Source: Varanus komodoensis
Taxonomy: Eukaryota > Chordata > Lepidosauria > Squamata > Varanidae
Direction of reading: 5' to 3'
Length of the DNA stretch: 64,000 nt
Assembly (NCBI RefSeq): GCF_004798865.1
Contig: NW_025336346.1
Location: 2,942,176-3,006,175, forward strand
Shown: in pieces, positions 1 through 12,089 of the stretch
How positions within the stretch are numbered: the stretch's first letter is position 1
Layout: each line of letters opens with the position of its first letter
Made by a program: the position numbers and the translations under genes
The notes under the pieces: generated by a model
What the model saw: only the letters and a program-made list of their open reading frames with translations
Database searches by the model: none
What the model was told of the DNA's origin: nothing

Positions 1-1888
1 TAGCTCTCATTCTGTATAGTGTAATTCCTTAAGCCAAATTCAATGTCTTTTGGAGTCATTAGGATTTCACCCATCAACCCCCAATTTTAAGCAAGGTATT
101 ATGCTGAGGTATCATCTAACCTGTTGATCATCACCATAACTGCCTGTTGTTTCTTGCTTTGAAAACCTGCCATGTGGGAATCAGTGGAGCAGAAAATAAT
201 TTTGGAGGACCCCAAGGATTGGATTGTGAAACAGACTTAGGCCTATGGCATATTTCTAATGAATAGCACTCCCATGTCTTGACTTGGTACTAATGGCATC
301 CCTGTTAGAATTTAAGAGATGTCTGGCAAAGGGCCAAGAGTGGAACATACAAAATCAATAGGATCTTGCTACGAAAACTAGACTTGCCACTGCAAGCAGA
401 TAGCACTAATTTCTGGGACACTGAATAAGCCTATTGTTTCAGCAAGAAACTGGTTCTAAAGCAGCACATACACCAGGCATTCCTCACCCCTGAATTTTTT
501 TATTTATTGATATACAAACAGCACCATTCACAAACTGAGCCCCCAAGGCTCCACTGGGTTCTCAAGACAGTCAAGAGACGATCCCAGTTTTAAATACCAG
601 AAAAGTAAAGCTTCTATTAGTAGGCCTACTTTATTTTAGGTCTGTTCTGGACAATGTACTTGACTTTAAAAAGACAGAGAACTTACTGTAGTAGTAAACA
701 CACCTCCACACCAACTAACACACAGGGAATTTCCTGCTAGCTCAAGAACATTCCCCAGACATGCCCCTATGCCTGGCTATTGCATGTATGAGCAAAAAGG
801 TGGAGTGGACAAATCTATCATTGTCTTCGGCAGAAGAGAAACCTGAATCCTGAGATTTGTTATATATGTCTGGTGTCCACATTTTCCACAGCAAAGGTTG
901 AAAAAGAAGGTGTCTGGGCAAGAAGAGGTATCTGTATTTCTTGATTTTCTTGGTCTCTTGAACACTGCTCACAGAAGGTTGCTCAGCATTATACTGCCTT
1001 TACTGTCCTTATTTCTTCAACCATAGTCAAAATAGTAATCTCAAAATAAGTATTGGAATTCCAGTAAGATGTGCTTTGGTCTATATGTTATTCCCTGGAT
1101 ATCAGAAAAGTCAACAAGTATTCTCCTGCCATTTCTTTGGATTCTGCTACTGTGGTTTTCCCTTGGCGTCTTGAACTTGACCATGCACTAGCAAGGTTTC
1201 CATCCAATTACTCTTCCCCATCACTTAAATCTGAGATGGAAGGCAACTTTATTCCCCATTTTTTGAATGACCAAAGTATACACAAGGCCTATAGGCAGAG
1301 GGTTCCACTTTGCAACCAGCTTTACAAGTACGTGGATCAAACCAAATCCTCACAGTCAAATTCCAACAGAAATAAAAACAAATTTGGAATAAATGTGATT
1401 GCCAAGCCATTTCTCTTCTAAGGAGTACATCTCCATTTGAGGCCACTTTGGTTGATCTTCTTTATGTTACCATCACAAAGCATCACTAGATTCAAGCCAG
1501 ATGATATCACTCAGCCAGTTTCTGGTACAGCAGGGGCATTACTATCTTGGCACTTTGAAAGGAGCTGCTACAGCAGCACAACTAACCTTCCCATTTTCAG
1601 ACACATCCCACAAGGACATCTTTACTTCCCTACCTGATCCCGCTGTGTCATGCATCCAACAACTCTATTCACCATTCACGCCATGGGGAGCACACACACA
1701 TGCACCAATCATGGGCTCACAAAGAGTTCTGAACATCCCTGTCGTCCTTTCCCCACCCACTCCAGAGATACATTCAGCGCACAGACAGTCCCAGGATCAC
1801 TTCACTCGTAGTCCACTTGGCTCCACTGCTTCTCTGCATCCGGTATCTAATATTTACTGTAGTGCTTGGCCTGGTGTAGGGCACCTTG
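1..1888 (-). other. RASSF1: Probable RASSF1 3' UTR and downstream flank
   Basis: This stretch lies downstream of the RASSF1 stop codon (1889-1891) on the minus strand. It contains no exon I can recognise. AATAAA polyadenylation hexamers on the minus strand occur at 630-635 and as an overlapping pair around 498-507, so a 3' UTR of roughly 1.25-1.4 kb is plausible. Which hexamer is used cannot be told from sequence alone. TUSC2, the next gene on this side in mammals, is not seen. Confidence 0.5.
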
Positions 1889-2035
1889 TCAACCTGGAGT
1901 ACGGGTGGCCAGAGCCTCTTGCATTTTTTGGCGACAATGGGCATATTTCTGCAGGATCTGCCGAACATGCTCCTCTTCTTCACGCTGCAGGATGCGCAGG
2001 AAATTCTGTAGCTCAGGCATGCTAAAAGCATCCCA
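1889..2035 (-). CDS. RASSF1: RASSF1 exon 6 (SARAH domain and stop)
   Basis: Last coding exon, shared by both isoforms, of 48 codons plus TGA. It begins after an AG acceptor (2037-2036) with the residues WDAFSMPELQNF, matching the start of the mammalian SARAH region. The SARAH domain is a long amphipathic helix that pairs with the SARAH helices of MST1/2 kinases and other RASSF proteins. The run of acidic residues, the RQILQKY core and the CRQKMQEAL ending are conserved. The C-terminus reads ATRTPG instead of the mammalian HACPLG. These are residues 326-373 of the A form. Confidence 0.96.
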   Translation of the reverse strand, partial: WDAFSMPELQNFLRILQREEEEHVRQILQKYAHCRQKMQEALATRTPG

Positions 2036-3245
2036 CTGGAGAAGAGAGTGAGAAGGAAAGTAGTGACCACAGTGTTCATGGCAAGAGAGCTCACATCAGA
2101 GTCATGAACACAATGTTGGCCTAGAATATAGAAGAAGAGCTTTAACAGCAATGAGGGGACTTAGACTTGGTCAAGAAAAGTAAGTAGCTAACACTCTATA
2201 TACATAGGGAGATGCATACAAAAACAGCCAAGGTTTATGCAAGGCTGGCATCTGTATTTCACTACATTCAGTGCTTGTGAACTGTTCAGAAACACTGACA
2301 CACATCAACATTGTTCTGAAGCATCCAGTAAAGAATTTAGTTTAGCGTATTCATTTGGTATCACTATCTGCAAACCAAGCCCTTACAGAGTTGACTTTTT
2401 TGGTCAGACTCTAGAAATTACTGAAGGCTCAACTGTTACCCTCAGTGCACACATCTACTGAGATACATGAGACAAAAGGATATTTGAAAAGAAAAGACAG
2501 AAGCTGCTCTTGAGCAGTGAGCTGTATCCAGCCACATTAATTCCTGTCATAAAGCTGTAAAATGGGCTTTAGGGAAGATTCTGAATCCTTTTGAAATTCC
2601 AGTTTTTCTGACAGCCAAATTAATGGCTTACTGTTATTTGATTAAGAAAGTAACACCAAGCAGAAAAAAAATTAAAAGAACATAGCTTAAACATGATATT
2701 CAAGCATGTTCAAAGCTTTACTTGGGAGACTTAAAATTTTTACAAACATTCCAGTCATTTAAGTGAAAAATCCATAGTACACACTTGTCTCATTATTTAA
2801 TTTTTAATTAAAAATTAAGGTTCTAGAAAGTTAACATATTTTTTGCAAGCCCCAAAAGTTGTGCATAACATGTACACACAGTGCTTAGCAATAGTCACCT
2901 GAAAAAAGTTAAATTATAATTTTGAAATAGTCAAGTTTTATTTGTATTGTAATCATGTTTTATGGATTTTTTTTTAGCTCTTGTACATTTTCTGGAAAAA
3001 AAACCCTACCAGGATAGCAGAAATTTTCTACTCTACTCTGTATCACTTGATATGAACAACCATGCAATTGCAACTAGGAACCCAAGGACCACTGTCCACT
3101 TGTCCAGTGAAGTCATGACAAAAGTAGGCTAGCTGTTTGAAAACAGCCAGGTATTTATGAGCTTTGTCCCACCACTAGCTACATCAGTAGCCAGCTGCAC
3201 AAACTTTGATGCAGAACCTCTGACACAGTCAATATTCATACTCAC
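2036..3245 (-). other. RASSF1: RASSF1 intron 5
   Basis: AT-rich intron with donor GTGAG at 3245 and acceptor AG at 2036. I see no gene or recognisable transposon in it. A perfect 22-nt AT palindrome lies at 2797-2818. Confidence 0.85.
2797..2818. repeat. Perfect 22-nt AT-only palindrome
   Basis: The 22 bases equal their own reverse complement and contain only A and T. The palindrome could extrude as a small cruciform, but in AT-rich intronic DNA it may simply be chance. Confidence 0.8.
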
Positions 3246-3361
3246 ATTAACTTCTCCTGTCTCGTTTTCCTTCAGAACAAAGCTGAGTGCCTTTTCACTT
3301 GGGCCAGCAAGCAGCCGGAGATGCAGTGGCTGCTCCTCATCAGAAAGCTTGCGGAGATACA
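3246..3361 (-). CDS. RASSF1: RASSF1 exon 5 (end of RA domain)
   Basis: Shared exon of 116 bases. Two bases complete a valine codon begun in exon 4, then come 38 codons from YLRKLSDEEQ to ENETGEVN. This is the C-terminal half of the Ras-association (ubiquitin-like) domain, including the conserved LRLLAGPSEKALSFVLKEN stretch. Acceptor CAG is at 3364-3362 and donor GTGAG starts at 3245. It is almost identical to the mammalian exon, and the phase (1 in, 0 out) fits exons 4 and 6. Confidence 0.96.
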
Positions 3362-4356
3362 CTGAAAGACAAGAAAAGCAGAGAGAATTAATTAATTAAC
3401 TTCTCTGAACAGGAGAGACTGGCCCTTATCTACCATCTTCTTATATACCTATCTGTTCTCTTCCAGAAGAGGGTGCTGTTAACACACTGTTGTCTCTATT
3501 TTTTTTCCAGCAGTCAATCAGCCAGTTTCCATAACACTAAGGCACTGTGGCACATGCAGGGTTTCTGTGGCCACCCACTGGCACGTTCAATCCACTTGGG
3601 AGTTTGCTGTAGCATGCCTATCTTACAAGCAAGGACTATGAAAGAGTTAAACTTCACATTCCTCCAGAACAGACTAAGGATTATCTGAGCTTGGTTTGAC
3701 TGTCACACAACCCACATTCACTGGGTTTGCATGACAGGACAGCCCCAAGGGGGGGGCTGGATATGTAAAGTGGTACTGGCAGATGCGGGTTAAATATCCC
3801 TCAACATATTAAACTGTGTCATGCAAACTGATCCAGAACTACAACAAACAAATCAGGAGCAAAGGGCATGATGGACAGTCACCTATTTTTCCCTTCCAGC
3901 CCATCTCAGAGGAGTGTAAGTAATAAGCTGGACTCTAGGACAGGTTTGTAATTAACAGTGATGAGACCACATTCTTAAACACACCTATTCTTCTACACTA
4001 GCATGTATTTTGCAAATAAAGTGAGGACTGTACTTCTGTCTTCAAAATAAAGCAAGCCAACTTGTTCCAGGTGACTTACATATGACTTTTCTACCAAACT
4101 CTTATTCTAGAGGTCTATGCATTCAATTGTATTACCTGGTGGCTGATAATATATGAACCTTACAAGTTAGTCTGCAAAGGTTATGTTAATTCAATGCACT
4201 TATAAACAAATAGCTCTCTTCCAGTTAATATTTTTTCTTCTTGGCTATCTGGAAGAAATTCCTACTTATCACAGGTTACAGGCAAGTCATTATTTACAAG
4301 CCTGGAAGAAGTTTGTGCTGTTTTTGCAAGGGGTTCGAAAATAAGGGATTAAGTAC
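3362..4356 (-). other. RASSF1: RASSF1 intron 4
   Basis: About 1 kb of intron between donor GTACTT (4356) and acceptor AG (3362). I see no gene or clear repeat, only a short G run near 3750. Confidence 0.8.
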
Positions 4357-4654
4357 CTTGATCTTCCTTTTCAGTTCTTTCAAAGAGGGCAAACTTGCGG
4401 GGGTTGTCAACTACCATAAACTTCTTGAGCAGGGCCTCAATGACCTCACTAGCACGTGTACGAGAAATTATATGCAGGTGCTTGACTGTGTCCTTGGGCA
4501 GGTAAAATGAGGTGCGACGCTTTACAGCCTGGCTACGGGATGAGCTCTTCCTGGTGTCCTGGATAGAGGGTGCCTTCTTATTGGCAGGTACCGAGACTGG
4601 CCTGATTAGCTTTAATTGTACCTTGATGAAGCCAGTGTAGGAACCATCTTTGTT
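4357..4654 (-). CDS. RASSF1: RASSF1 exon 4 (start of RA domain)
   Basis: Shared exon of 298 bases (99 codons plus one base), residues 188-286 of the A form. It opens with NKDGSYTGFIKVQLKLIRPV and runs through a Ser/Arg-rich linker into RRTSFYLPKDTVKHLHIISR, the first strands of the Ras-association domain, then VIEALLKKFMVVDNPRKFAL. The RA domain binds GTP-bound Ras-family proteins, and the basic face (RRTSF, KDTVKH) is kept. Acceptor GCAG precedes 4654, and donor GTACTT follows 4357. The last base G pairs with TG of exon 5 to form valine, as expected from the mammalian protein. Confidence 0.97.
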
Positions 4655-4996
4655 CTGCGGGAGTAGAAATATAGTGAGTTGTGCACAATGGTCACATGGC
4701 AGCAAAACTCTTACGACAGCAAAATTTTGAGCAGTGAAGCTAAATTGAATTCCCACAATCCTGGAGAGAGCTCCACTTACAGTCTCTGGTGAAGGAAAAA
4801 TACAGACTGTTTTTTACACTTGCTGGAACAATGCAGGATGCCACAAAGTTGAAGATGGAATACCATATACCCAGAATGATTACTATGGAGCATTTTTAAG
4901 GATTCAGAAGTGAGATTGGGAGGAAAGGCACAGGCATTTGAAGCCCAGGTGCTGAATTGTTCCAGGGCCCCAAGTTATAGCTCTCTTGAAACTTAC
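4655..4996 (-). other. RASSF1: RASSF1 intron 3
   Basis: Short intron of 342 bp with clean GTAAGT donor and GCAG acceptor. I see nothing else in it. Confidence 0.85.
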
Positions 4997-5101
4997 CAAG
5001 CTCATGAACAAGTTGCTATTGATCTGGCTGTTATATTCTTTTATCTTCTGTTCAACTTCAGCTTGGGACAGAGTGGGTTTTTCCCAGTCAATCTGCTCAT
5101 C
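4997..5101 (-). CDS. RASSF1: RASSF1 exon 3 (contains the SQ site)
   Basis: Shared exon of exactly 35 codons, phase 0 at both ends, so it can be joined to either exon 2-alpha-beta or exon 2-gamma without changing frame. It encodes DEQIDWEKPTLSQAEVEQ and continues to NSNLFMSL. The Leu-Ser-Gln at residues 163-165 of the A form lines up with the region around human Ser131, a reported ATM phosphorylation site. Acceptor GCAG ends at 5102, and donor GTAAGT begins at 4996. Confidence 0.97.
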
Positions 5102-8100
5102 CTGCAAAAGAGTTGGGAATCTTCAGTTAGTCTACAGCTCAGCCCCTTTTGGGTTCTTCCCACTTCTTGGGGTGCAAAGGAAGGACAGGAAGACCATGCT
5201 CTTGACATGCTACGAGACCACTCTGAGCCTTCTTGGTAACACTGGGAGACTAGTTTTCTCATGCTAAACTCACTTGGCAACTTGCCATTTGTAAGTACTT
5301 CTCCATTCCATTCCCCAGCTGAGCATTCTCACACTTCCACCAAAATCCAGTTTCTGCAATGAAGAAACTATTCCTTCGCTCTTCAGTCCTACCTTTCTCT
5401 TCTTTCCTTCACACTGAGCTTATTTATGCATAATGCAGCAGTGAAGTGCTGCTTGCGTTTCCGCAAAAGCCCAGCACAAACCTCCCTTTGAATGTTCTTG
5501 AAAGGTGGAGAATTATGGCAACCAAAAATAATAGTTTAGCAAATAAGCCAAGCCAAGTTTTGTGGACCGTTCCCATATATTAATTTATAGGACAATTTGC
5601 TACTTAGTACATTATAATCCATCTAGAGATTTCCTTTCAAAAAAAAAAGCAGACAGCTGCCTTTGTTGCTCAGTTTTATTAACTTGAACCTCTTTCAGGT
5701 TTCACAGCTGTAGGTTCCTTAACTCTGCTGGATCATGACACCAATTATACATGCAATTTAAAGAAGTATATGCACTACTGATAAATATTTAAAGCATATA
5801 GATGCCACTCGTAAGCCAGAAAGGCTTCCAGAGGAGTTTACAGATCAATGAAGTTTCTGTTATCCAGCTTAAAATAAAAAGACATAGCATAAATGGAAAA
5901 GTGCATGGGACAAAGAAAATAAGAAAACCCAGCCAACAGTTAATATTATAGCTTTTATAATGGCCAGCTATAATGCAGCCAAACATTATTGGCTTATTTT
6001 TCACTACCAGGTTAAACAGTTCAAAGAAAGGAAGAGCAAAGCATTGCAAGTCTCTCAGGTGAGCCAAGGGGATCTGATTCTATCTCCTCCTCTGTTGCAG
6101 ATGGAATGGTTGCTGGATGTTATCTCACTCTCAGGAGGTGCTCCTGCAGAAATGCAGTATTGCTTTTTAAACTCTCTTGAATTCAAATGTAGTTTGGAGA
6201 TTCAACAGAAATGCCACGTCGCATGAAAATAGCATGAATCACCACAAGCATTTTCTTGTTAGGAAGCTCTTATACTGTATCTTCCAACTGTCTTTTGAAT
6301 TGAGGAAAATTTGGGTATTCTGTAGTAACCACCTTGGACAGCAAATTTCAAGATCCATGCACATTTACAAAATATATGTGCATATCCCTTTGGATGCAAA
6401 ACAGGTAATAAGAATGCACTTGTCACCAAATATAAATTGGGAGGAAGAGCAGAAGCACTAGTTTAGCTACAAGCAAACAAACCATACAATGACTCAGACA
6501 TCGAGTAAAATATGCCTTAGTTACCAAATGAAACTACAAATATCAGGTGAAGTCTTAATTCTATATTCCATGTGAACCCACCCCACTGCTTTGCTTGCCT
6601 TAGGGTAAAATGAACTTACTAAACAAAGCTCAAAGTCTTGAATAGCTTCCTCATGTTTAGCCGTAAACTCAGTTATTATGCATATGGCAAAACCCTTGCT
6701 CATAAGTATCACATACATGGATGAGAACAAAAAAACCTAAAAACAATTAGGCACACCTCTGCTTGCTGCTCATATTGGCCCCATGATTAATATACAGAAA
6801 ATGGGGGATCAGGATCCTGTTGCTATCAGAAAGGCTACAAGATATCCTTATACTGCACCTGTTGATTATGGGATCTTACCCCCACTTAAGATTCCTAGCA
6901 AGTACAACATAGGTATGCAGAACAAAATAACCATGATGTTTAAAGGGAGCTTGTTTCTGCTGCATTTGCTGTAGCCATGCAAACAGAACATGAATCCCCA
7001 TTTGCTATTTTAGTTACCAGTCAAGCAGTAGTTTTTCTTATCTCGAATTGTTCAAGAGAAGGAACATGTTGCTTTGGGAACATTCCCTGAGCAAACCCCC
7101 AAGACTGTGATACTCATCTGCCTTAGGTTACTGCTGTACATAGCAGGTTGCTTTGTACCTCTCAATATATACATTAGCATCACACTGTCATGAAAAAAAT
7201 AGTCTTGTTTCTATAGAAAGGAAATTGTCAATCTCTAAGGGATCTTGACAATATTGCAAACAGGATTTTTTGTGTAGGACAAGATCACAATCATTAGGTA
7301 TCAAGAGAAGCTGTATTGTACCAACACTGCTTCAGCATAAAGAAGGTAGTTACAGGATTAACTGTTGCAGACTCCAAGATTCAGGGCCAAATCATGCAGA
7401 AAAGAAGGAAAATAATGTTAAATTTTTACAAGGATGCAATCTGTGCTTCAGCTATTGTGAACTGTGTGGTACAGCTATTTCATGCATCTTTTGCTTTATA
7501 TTTCAATACAAAATGCCATGATTCTGTCTTTCACTGAGGTATGAGGTCATTTCTTCCAAGGAACCAGAGTTCTTTTGCATATTATCAGCATGCACAATAG
7601 TAGCATTTCCAAATGGTATCTGGTATCTGAAACTTTCGTGATCTGCTTTGCTAATAGGAGCTGGCTATTTAACCCTACTCAGCAGACTGTCTTAAGGACA
7701 CCAAATCCTCACTATGGGAACCAAACATACATCCCTCATCCAGCTGAAAACCAGCAATCTCTGCTGCTTAAATTCTATTGCATCAAGGACACTGCAGCAG
7801 TTCTCCTAAAGAATTACATGAACACCCTCCTACATGTGTACTCAAGACCAGTTTCTCTTTCAGAGGCTTTCAGTAGAAGTTAGTTGCTCCTGGTTGCATC
7901 AGCCTTCTTTCCTGTTGACATCACTCTCTCTGGTGTGGGGGAAGAGATTGTGGGGAATTCCAAATGAGATCACCAAAAACCAATCAGAAATCTCCAGGGA
8001 TTACTAGAAAGCACTTCCTTTCCCACTGCAGGAGTAACATAGGAGAAAAGGGAAGTGGGAGTGATCAGTTCTCATTTACAGCAATATGTAATCAAGCAAC

Positions 8101-8614
8101 ACAGTATACATATGCTGGAGCTCCACTTCATTTGACATTTTTTAATTAAAGCTAATATGGCACAGGGTTTGAATATATTGATCCTAGGTTAAAATCACTT
8201 TAGTTTATCAGTTAGCTTTAGCCTACCTCAAGAAAGGTTCACAAGAAACAACATTGCTCTGAGATCCTTGGCAGAAGTATATAAATACATTTTGCTAGAG
8301 ACATGAAACCAGAAACTATAAGTGTTAGTGAGGCACTGACAATTGGCTCAGTTAACATGTTTCTAATCTCCTTTCAACTGAAACCAGAGCAGCTTGTAAT
8401 AAAGGACACATAATAATTAAAACCACCAGTTAAAAAACCCCCACAAATATCAACTACAGCAGCAACAGAAATGCAGCATGGAGGATTTTAAAAGTCTGGA
8501 AAAATAAAAGGCCTAGTTGTAAATGCAGGTCCTGGCACACCTCCCAGGGAGAAGAGTTCTCTAGATGGCACACCACCACAGGCAGCACTTTCTTTTGCTA
8601 CCCATTTTACCTCA

Positions 8615-8870
8615 TTTTGTGGTGGCACTCTGAGGAAGATCTCCAAAGCAGATTCCAGCAAAGGTATTTGTGTGTGTAGTTCAGCTTCAGATCATGTAGG
8701 GCTTTAAAAAGAAACACCAACACTTGAATTGTGCTCAGAAATGGACGAGGGATCAGTGCAGTTCTTTAAGCATTGGCATAATGTATGCCTCTTCATTCAG
8801 TCTGTTAGAAACCTAGTGGCTACATTTTGTGGTAGTATGACAACTGACAGCACTCATCCCACAGAATAAA
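8615..8870 (-). mobile_element. Old L2-like LINE fragment
   Basis: Read on the minus strand, the region resembles the 3' coding part of lizard L2-type LINEs: the block equivalent to the aggctttataggt / caccttgaattg / gcagctctttca phrases is recognisable but heavily diverged. It is a short relic without open reading frame. The family is assigned from memory of such repeats. Confidence 0.45.
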
Positions 8871-9389
8871 TTGTAGCTGAGTCTAACATAATCGTTTTCC
8901 CTTCCAAATCTCAGCTTCAATGCCCTGAAAGATTCCATACAAAGGGAAACAGACTGTTTCTTGGCCACACCTCATCTGAGCATCTGCTCCACGCAGCAGC
9001 TGCTGAATTCCTTTCACCACACTGAAGTGCCTCTTCCAGTATGGAGAAAGTCAAAATAAGCCGTGGGCAGGACGGCAGTTCAATTATATCCTTTGGTCTG
9101 TAGAGAGCTGGTAGAGAGCCAATGGGTTCCCGCACCCAAAAACACTTCTGTAGCCCTGAGGTAGACCGTGTTCATATGAACTTCCCAAAGGCACACCACA
9201 AAGACTTCTGAATAAACTTTGCAATCAGTACCTCCTTGAAGAACAGAAAGCAGAAAATAAGATTAAGTGGTCAATCTCCCAATACTGGAAGGAAATGGGA
9301 GTGGGGGCATTTTCGAAGATTTGCAATGAGACCTGATTTTTTAAACATGTTTGTGAATGCTCCAGAATTCAAACAGAAGCCTCAACAGT

Positions 9390-11005
9390 GAAGTGGCCAA
9401 ATTCACTGATGACACTAAATTATTTAGTGTAGTTAAAATAAAAAGCTTATAAAAGCTCCAGAAAGAATATCTCTAATCTTGGAGAATGGGCATCAAAATG
9501 CAAATTTGGTTCAACATAATCAAGTGTTAAGTGATGCACTTTGAGACAAAACATTCCAGCTTTATGTATATGCTGATAAGATCTGCACTGGTGGTGAATG
9601 ATCAGGAAAGATCTTCATCTTGTGATGAATGCTTCAATGCCAAGCCTGTGTGCATCTGCTGGAAACATTCTCTCTCTCTCAGGAAACAGCAAAAGAAAAC
9701 AGGAGAGGCAAGAATAAGAGAGCATTATGAGCGCCTCCTGACCACACTTGTAATGGGAAGCCTCTTCTAGAAGGAAATGGAAATCCTTCCCCTCTGCTCT
9801 GTGGAAGGGATAAGGTAACCATTCTCAAGAAGCATGCTCTGATCTCAGTGAAATCTTGGGAGTGACCAATTAACCCTGCCTTCAATGAAAGGCAGAGCCA
9901 AGACTGAGAGATACAGTTTGCACATCATGGCAATTCCTGGTTATTTAATTTTGCAACTGAAGAGATAAGCAGAGAATACAAGTCATGTCATTGTTTTTGC
10001 TTTTAATTAAGAGCATGGGGATGAGTTGCTTTGCAACATGTGCCCCCAGAACCTTTGGGTTGTTTAGAGTTTCTAGGTTGCTACATTGCAAAACAAGTTT
10101 CTGAATTGTTAAAAGTGGAAAAACAAGAATGTGCTTCATAAGCCCCAATTGATAGGTTAACTCAGAAATTGCTGCCGAGACGTCTAAACCTCCCTTTCTG
10201 GAAGGACATGTTTATTTCTGATTTGCCCTACTTACCATACATGTGTATGCACCCATGTACTGTGTGTGCACCTCTGTTTACCTCAGAAAGGTATATTGTG
10301 GCATTAGAAAAAAGTGTGCAAAGGGGCAACCAGATTAGCTTCTGTATAGCCTGAAGTGTCTGATCCTGCCCAATCTTGGAAGCTAAGCCAGGCCAGGCTT
10401 GGTTGGAATATGGATGGGAGACCTGAGTCCTGCATCGAGCAGGTGGTTGGACTCAGTGGCCTGGCTGACCCCTTCCAACTGTATGATTCTATGATCAAAG
10501 AGTTGAAGCACTTCCCCTACAAGGAAAGTTTACAAGGTCTGGAACTGTTTGACTAAGGACAATACTTAATATTAGAAACTGGGGTCATCCCAAGAAGCTG
10601 ATTAGTACCAGACTCAGGACACATGAAAGTAATTCTTCACACAGTGCATAGCTAAACAATGGAATTCACTTCCACAAGCACAGTGATGGGCATCCATTTG
10701 GATGACTTTAAAAGGATTATTGATGTTCATGAAGTGTATGTCTATTAGTGGCAGCTTGTCATGAAGGGCTATGTAGTACTAGTAGTATCAGAAGCAGTAT
10801 ACCTTTGCTGGGAACACAACCGAGCATGTGAGTGTACTACTGCATTCATGTCCTGCTTGTGAGCTATGCACAGACAGCTGGCTGGCCACTGTGTGAGCAG
10901 AATGCAGAACTGGATAGGTTTTGGTCTGACCCAGCACAGATCTGGCCATGTTCTGAATTTTCGGACTGCCCCGCCACCATACACACAACCAGCACTGTAA
11001 TTCAC
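9390..11005 (+). mobile_element. CR1/L3-like LINE 3' part, interrupted by a 5S SINE
   Basis: Plus-strand relic of a CR1-clade LINE. It starts in the reverse-transcriptase region: 9396-9426 keeps an ancestral FADDTKLF-like phrase, and 9520-9545 keeps the MHF phrase. It continues through the C-terminal coding part to a 3' UTR with the phrases 'cacaagcacagtgatgg' and 'ttggtctgacccagcacaga'. The LINE text breaks at about 10333 and resumes at about 10493 with agttgaagcacttcccc, exactly around the 5S SINE. It has several disruptions and is inactive. The piece at 9680-9900 does not fit and may be another insertion. Confidence 0.7.
10334..10492 (+). mobile_element. 5S rRNA-derived SINE with CR1-type tail
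   Basis: The core 10359-10423 is clearly related to 5S ribosomal RNA: ggaagctaagc, then ggcttggttggaatatggat, then gggagacc, the internal control region of 5S genes. It is followed by a CR1-type 3' end (ggttggactcagtggcc, ccttccaactgtatgattct), so the element carries a 5S promoter head and a tail recognised by CR1 machinery. SINEs of this 5S class are known from reptiles and fish. The head is diverged and the copy is fixed inside an older CR1. Confidence 0.8.
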
Positions 11006-11457
11006 ATTTTATGAGTGAAGCACCAAGGCCAGGAGAAAGCCACATTTCCCAAGGATGTTTCTTTTCACAGGAAAATTGCTAAGTGACACCAAGGTTTTCC
11101 ATTCTAGCTATGTATCACAGAAAGTTCTGTAGTACCACTTTGCCTTTAATGGTTGTATGCTATCCTCCCTCTCCCATTATGATTGTGGCCAGAGTCTGGA
11201 AAGATTCTATTTTCATTCTTTTCTACTCAAAGAAGAAATAAAGAGGCATCAGAAGACAAAAACAGATCAAATGAAGTGTCTTAACCACTGACAATTTTGT
11301 TGCATTCTCCTAAAACAGCTCTTTTGTCATCTATACTAACTGCTACATCTCACAGCAAGAGACATTTATCCCAGTGTAGAATACAGGACACTTATTTATT
11401 CCAGTATATGGGAGATGACTTACATTTAACTTGCTCTCTTCTTCAATAAATACATAC

Positions 11458-11524
11458 TGTTGTGACCAAATCCTCCCATGTTTTATGGCCTGTTGTAATC
11501 AAATCCTCCAGTGTTTTACAGACC
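11458..11524. repeat. Imperfect tandem duplication, about 33 bp x 2
   Basis: Two adjacent copies both run from tgttgt through caaatcctcc to gtttta, differing at a few positions. They look like a local duplication, with no known function. Confidence 0.6.
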
Positions 11525-12089
11525 ATCAGTTAACTAGGCACAGATAACAATCTTTGTAGTACAGAGTTCTATAGAAAAATTATTTTCCTATTAACAGACC
11601 CACTATTCACCCTCTGCAGAAGCTTACGAGGAGTCTGACGCTCCTGTGAAGCCTGAATCATGATAGGATTGTGGGAAGCTGGGTGTGTTCATGTAAGCAG
11701 TGTTTCCTATGCATCATGATATGACCCAAGGAACAAAATGGGAAACTGCTGCATCCTGTGGAAAAGAGCAAGAGGAAGTCTGCAAGGGTGGGACAAGGAA
11801 AAGGGAAGATGGCTCTGGATAGGATGGGAAGGGCTATTCTCCTCCACCCCAAGCTAGGGAAATCAGGGACATGGGCATCCTGTTTACTAGACAATGTTTT
11901 TAGGACCCAATCCCATTTTGAAAGTTGGAACACACTGTTTTCATGAAGGCAACTATGGCCCCTATTACTATGGTGTCCAAAACAGCTCAAAATCACTTTA
12001 CAACATGTCCAGTTCACAGAATATCATGTTCTGATGACCTCCATGTTAGATTACTCCAATATATTCTACATGCAGCTGCCTTCAAAGAT

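Noticed and set aside
1-1800. TUSC2, the expected neighbour on this side
   Set aside because: None of the short frames resembles the TUSC2 protein, so it is probably beyond the left edge.
10359-10423. A functional 5S rRNA gene
   Set aside because: The 5S-like part is diverged, incomplete and fused to a CR1-type tail, so it is a SINE.
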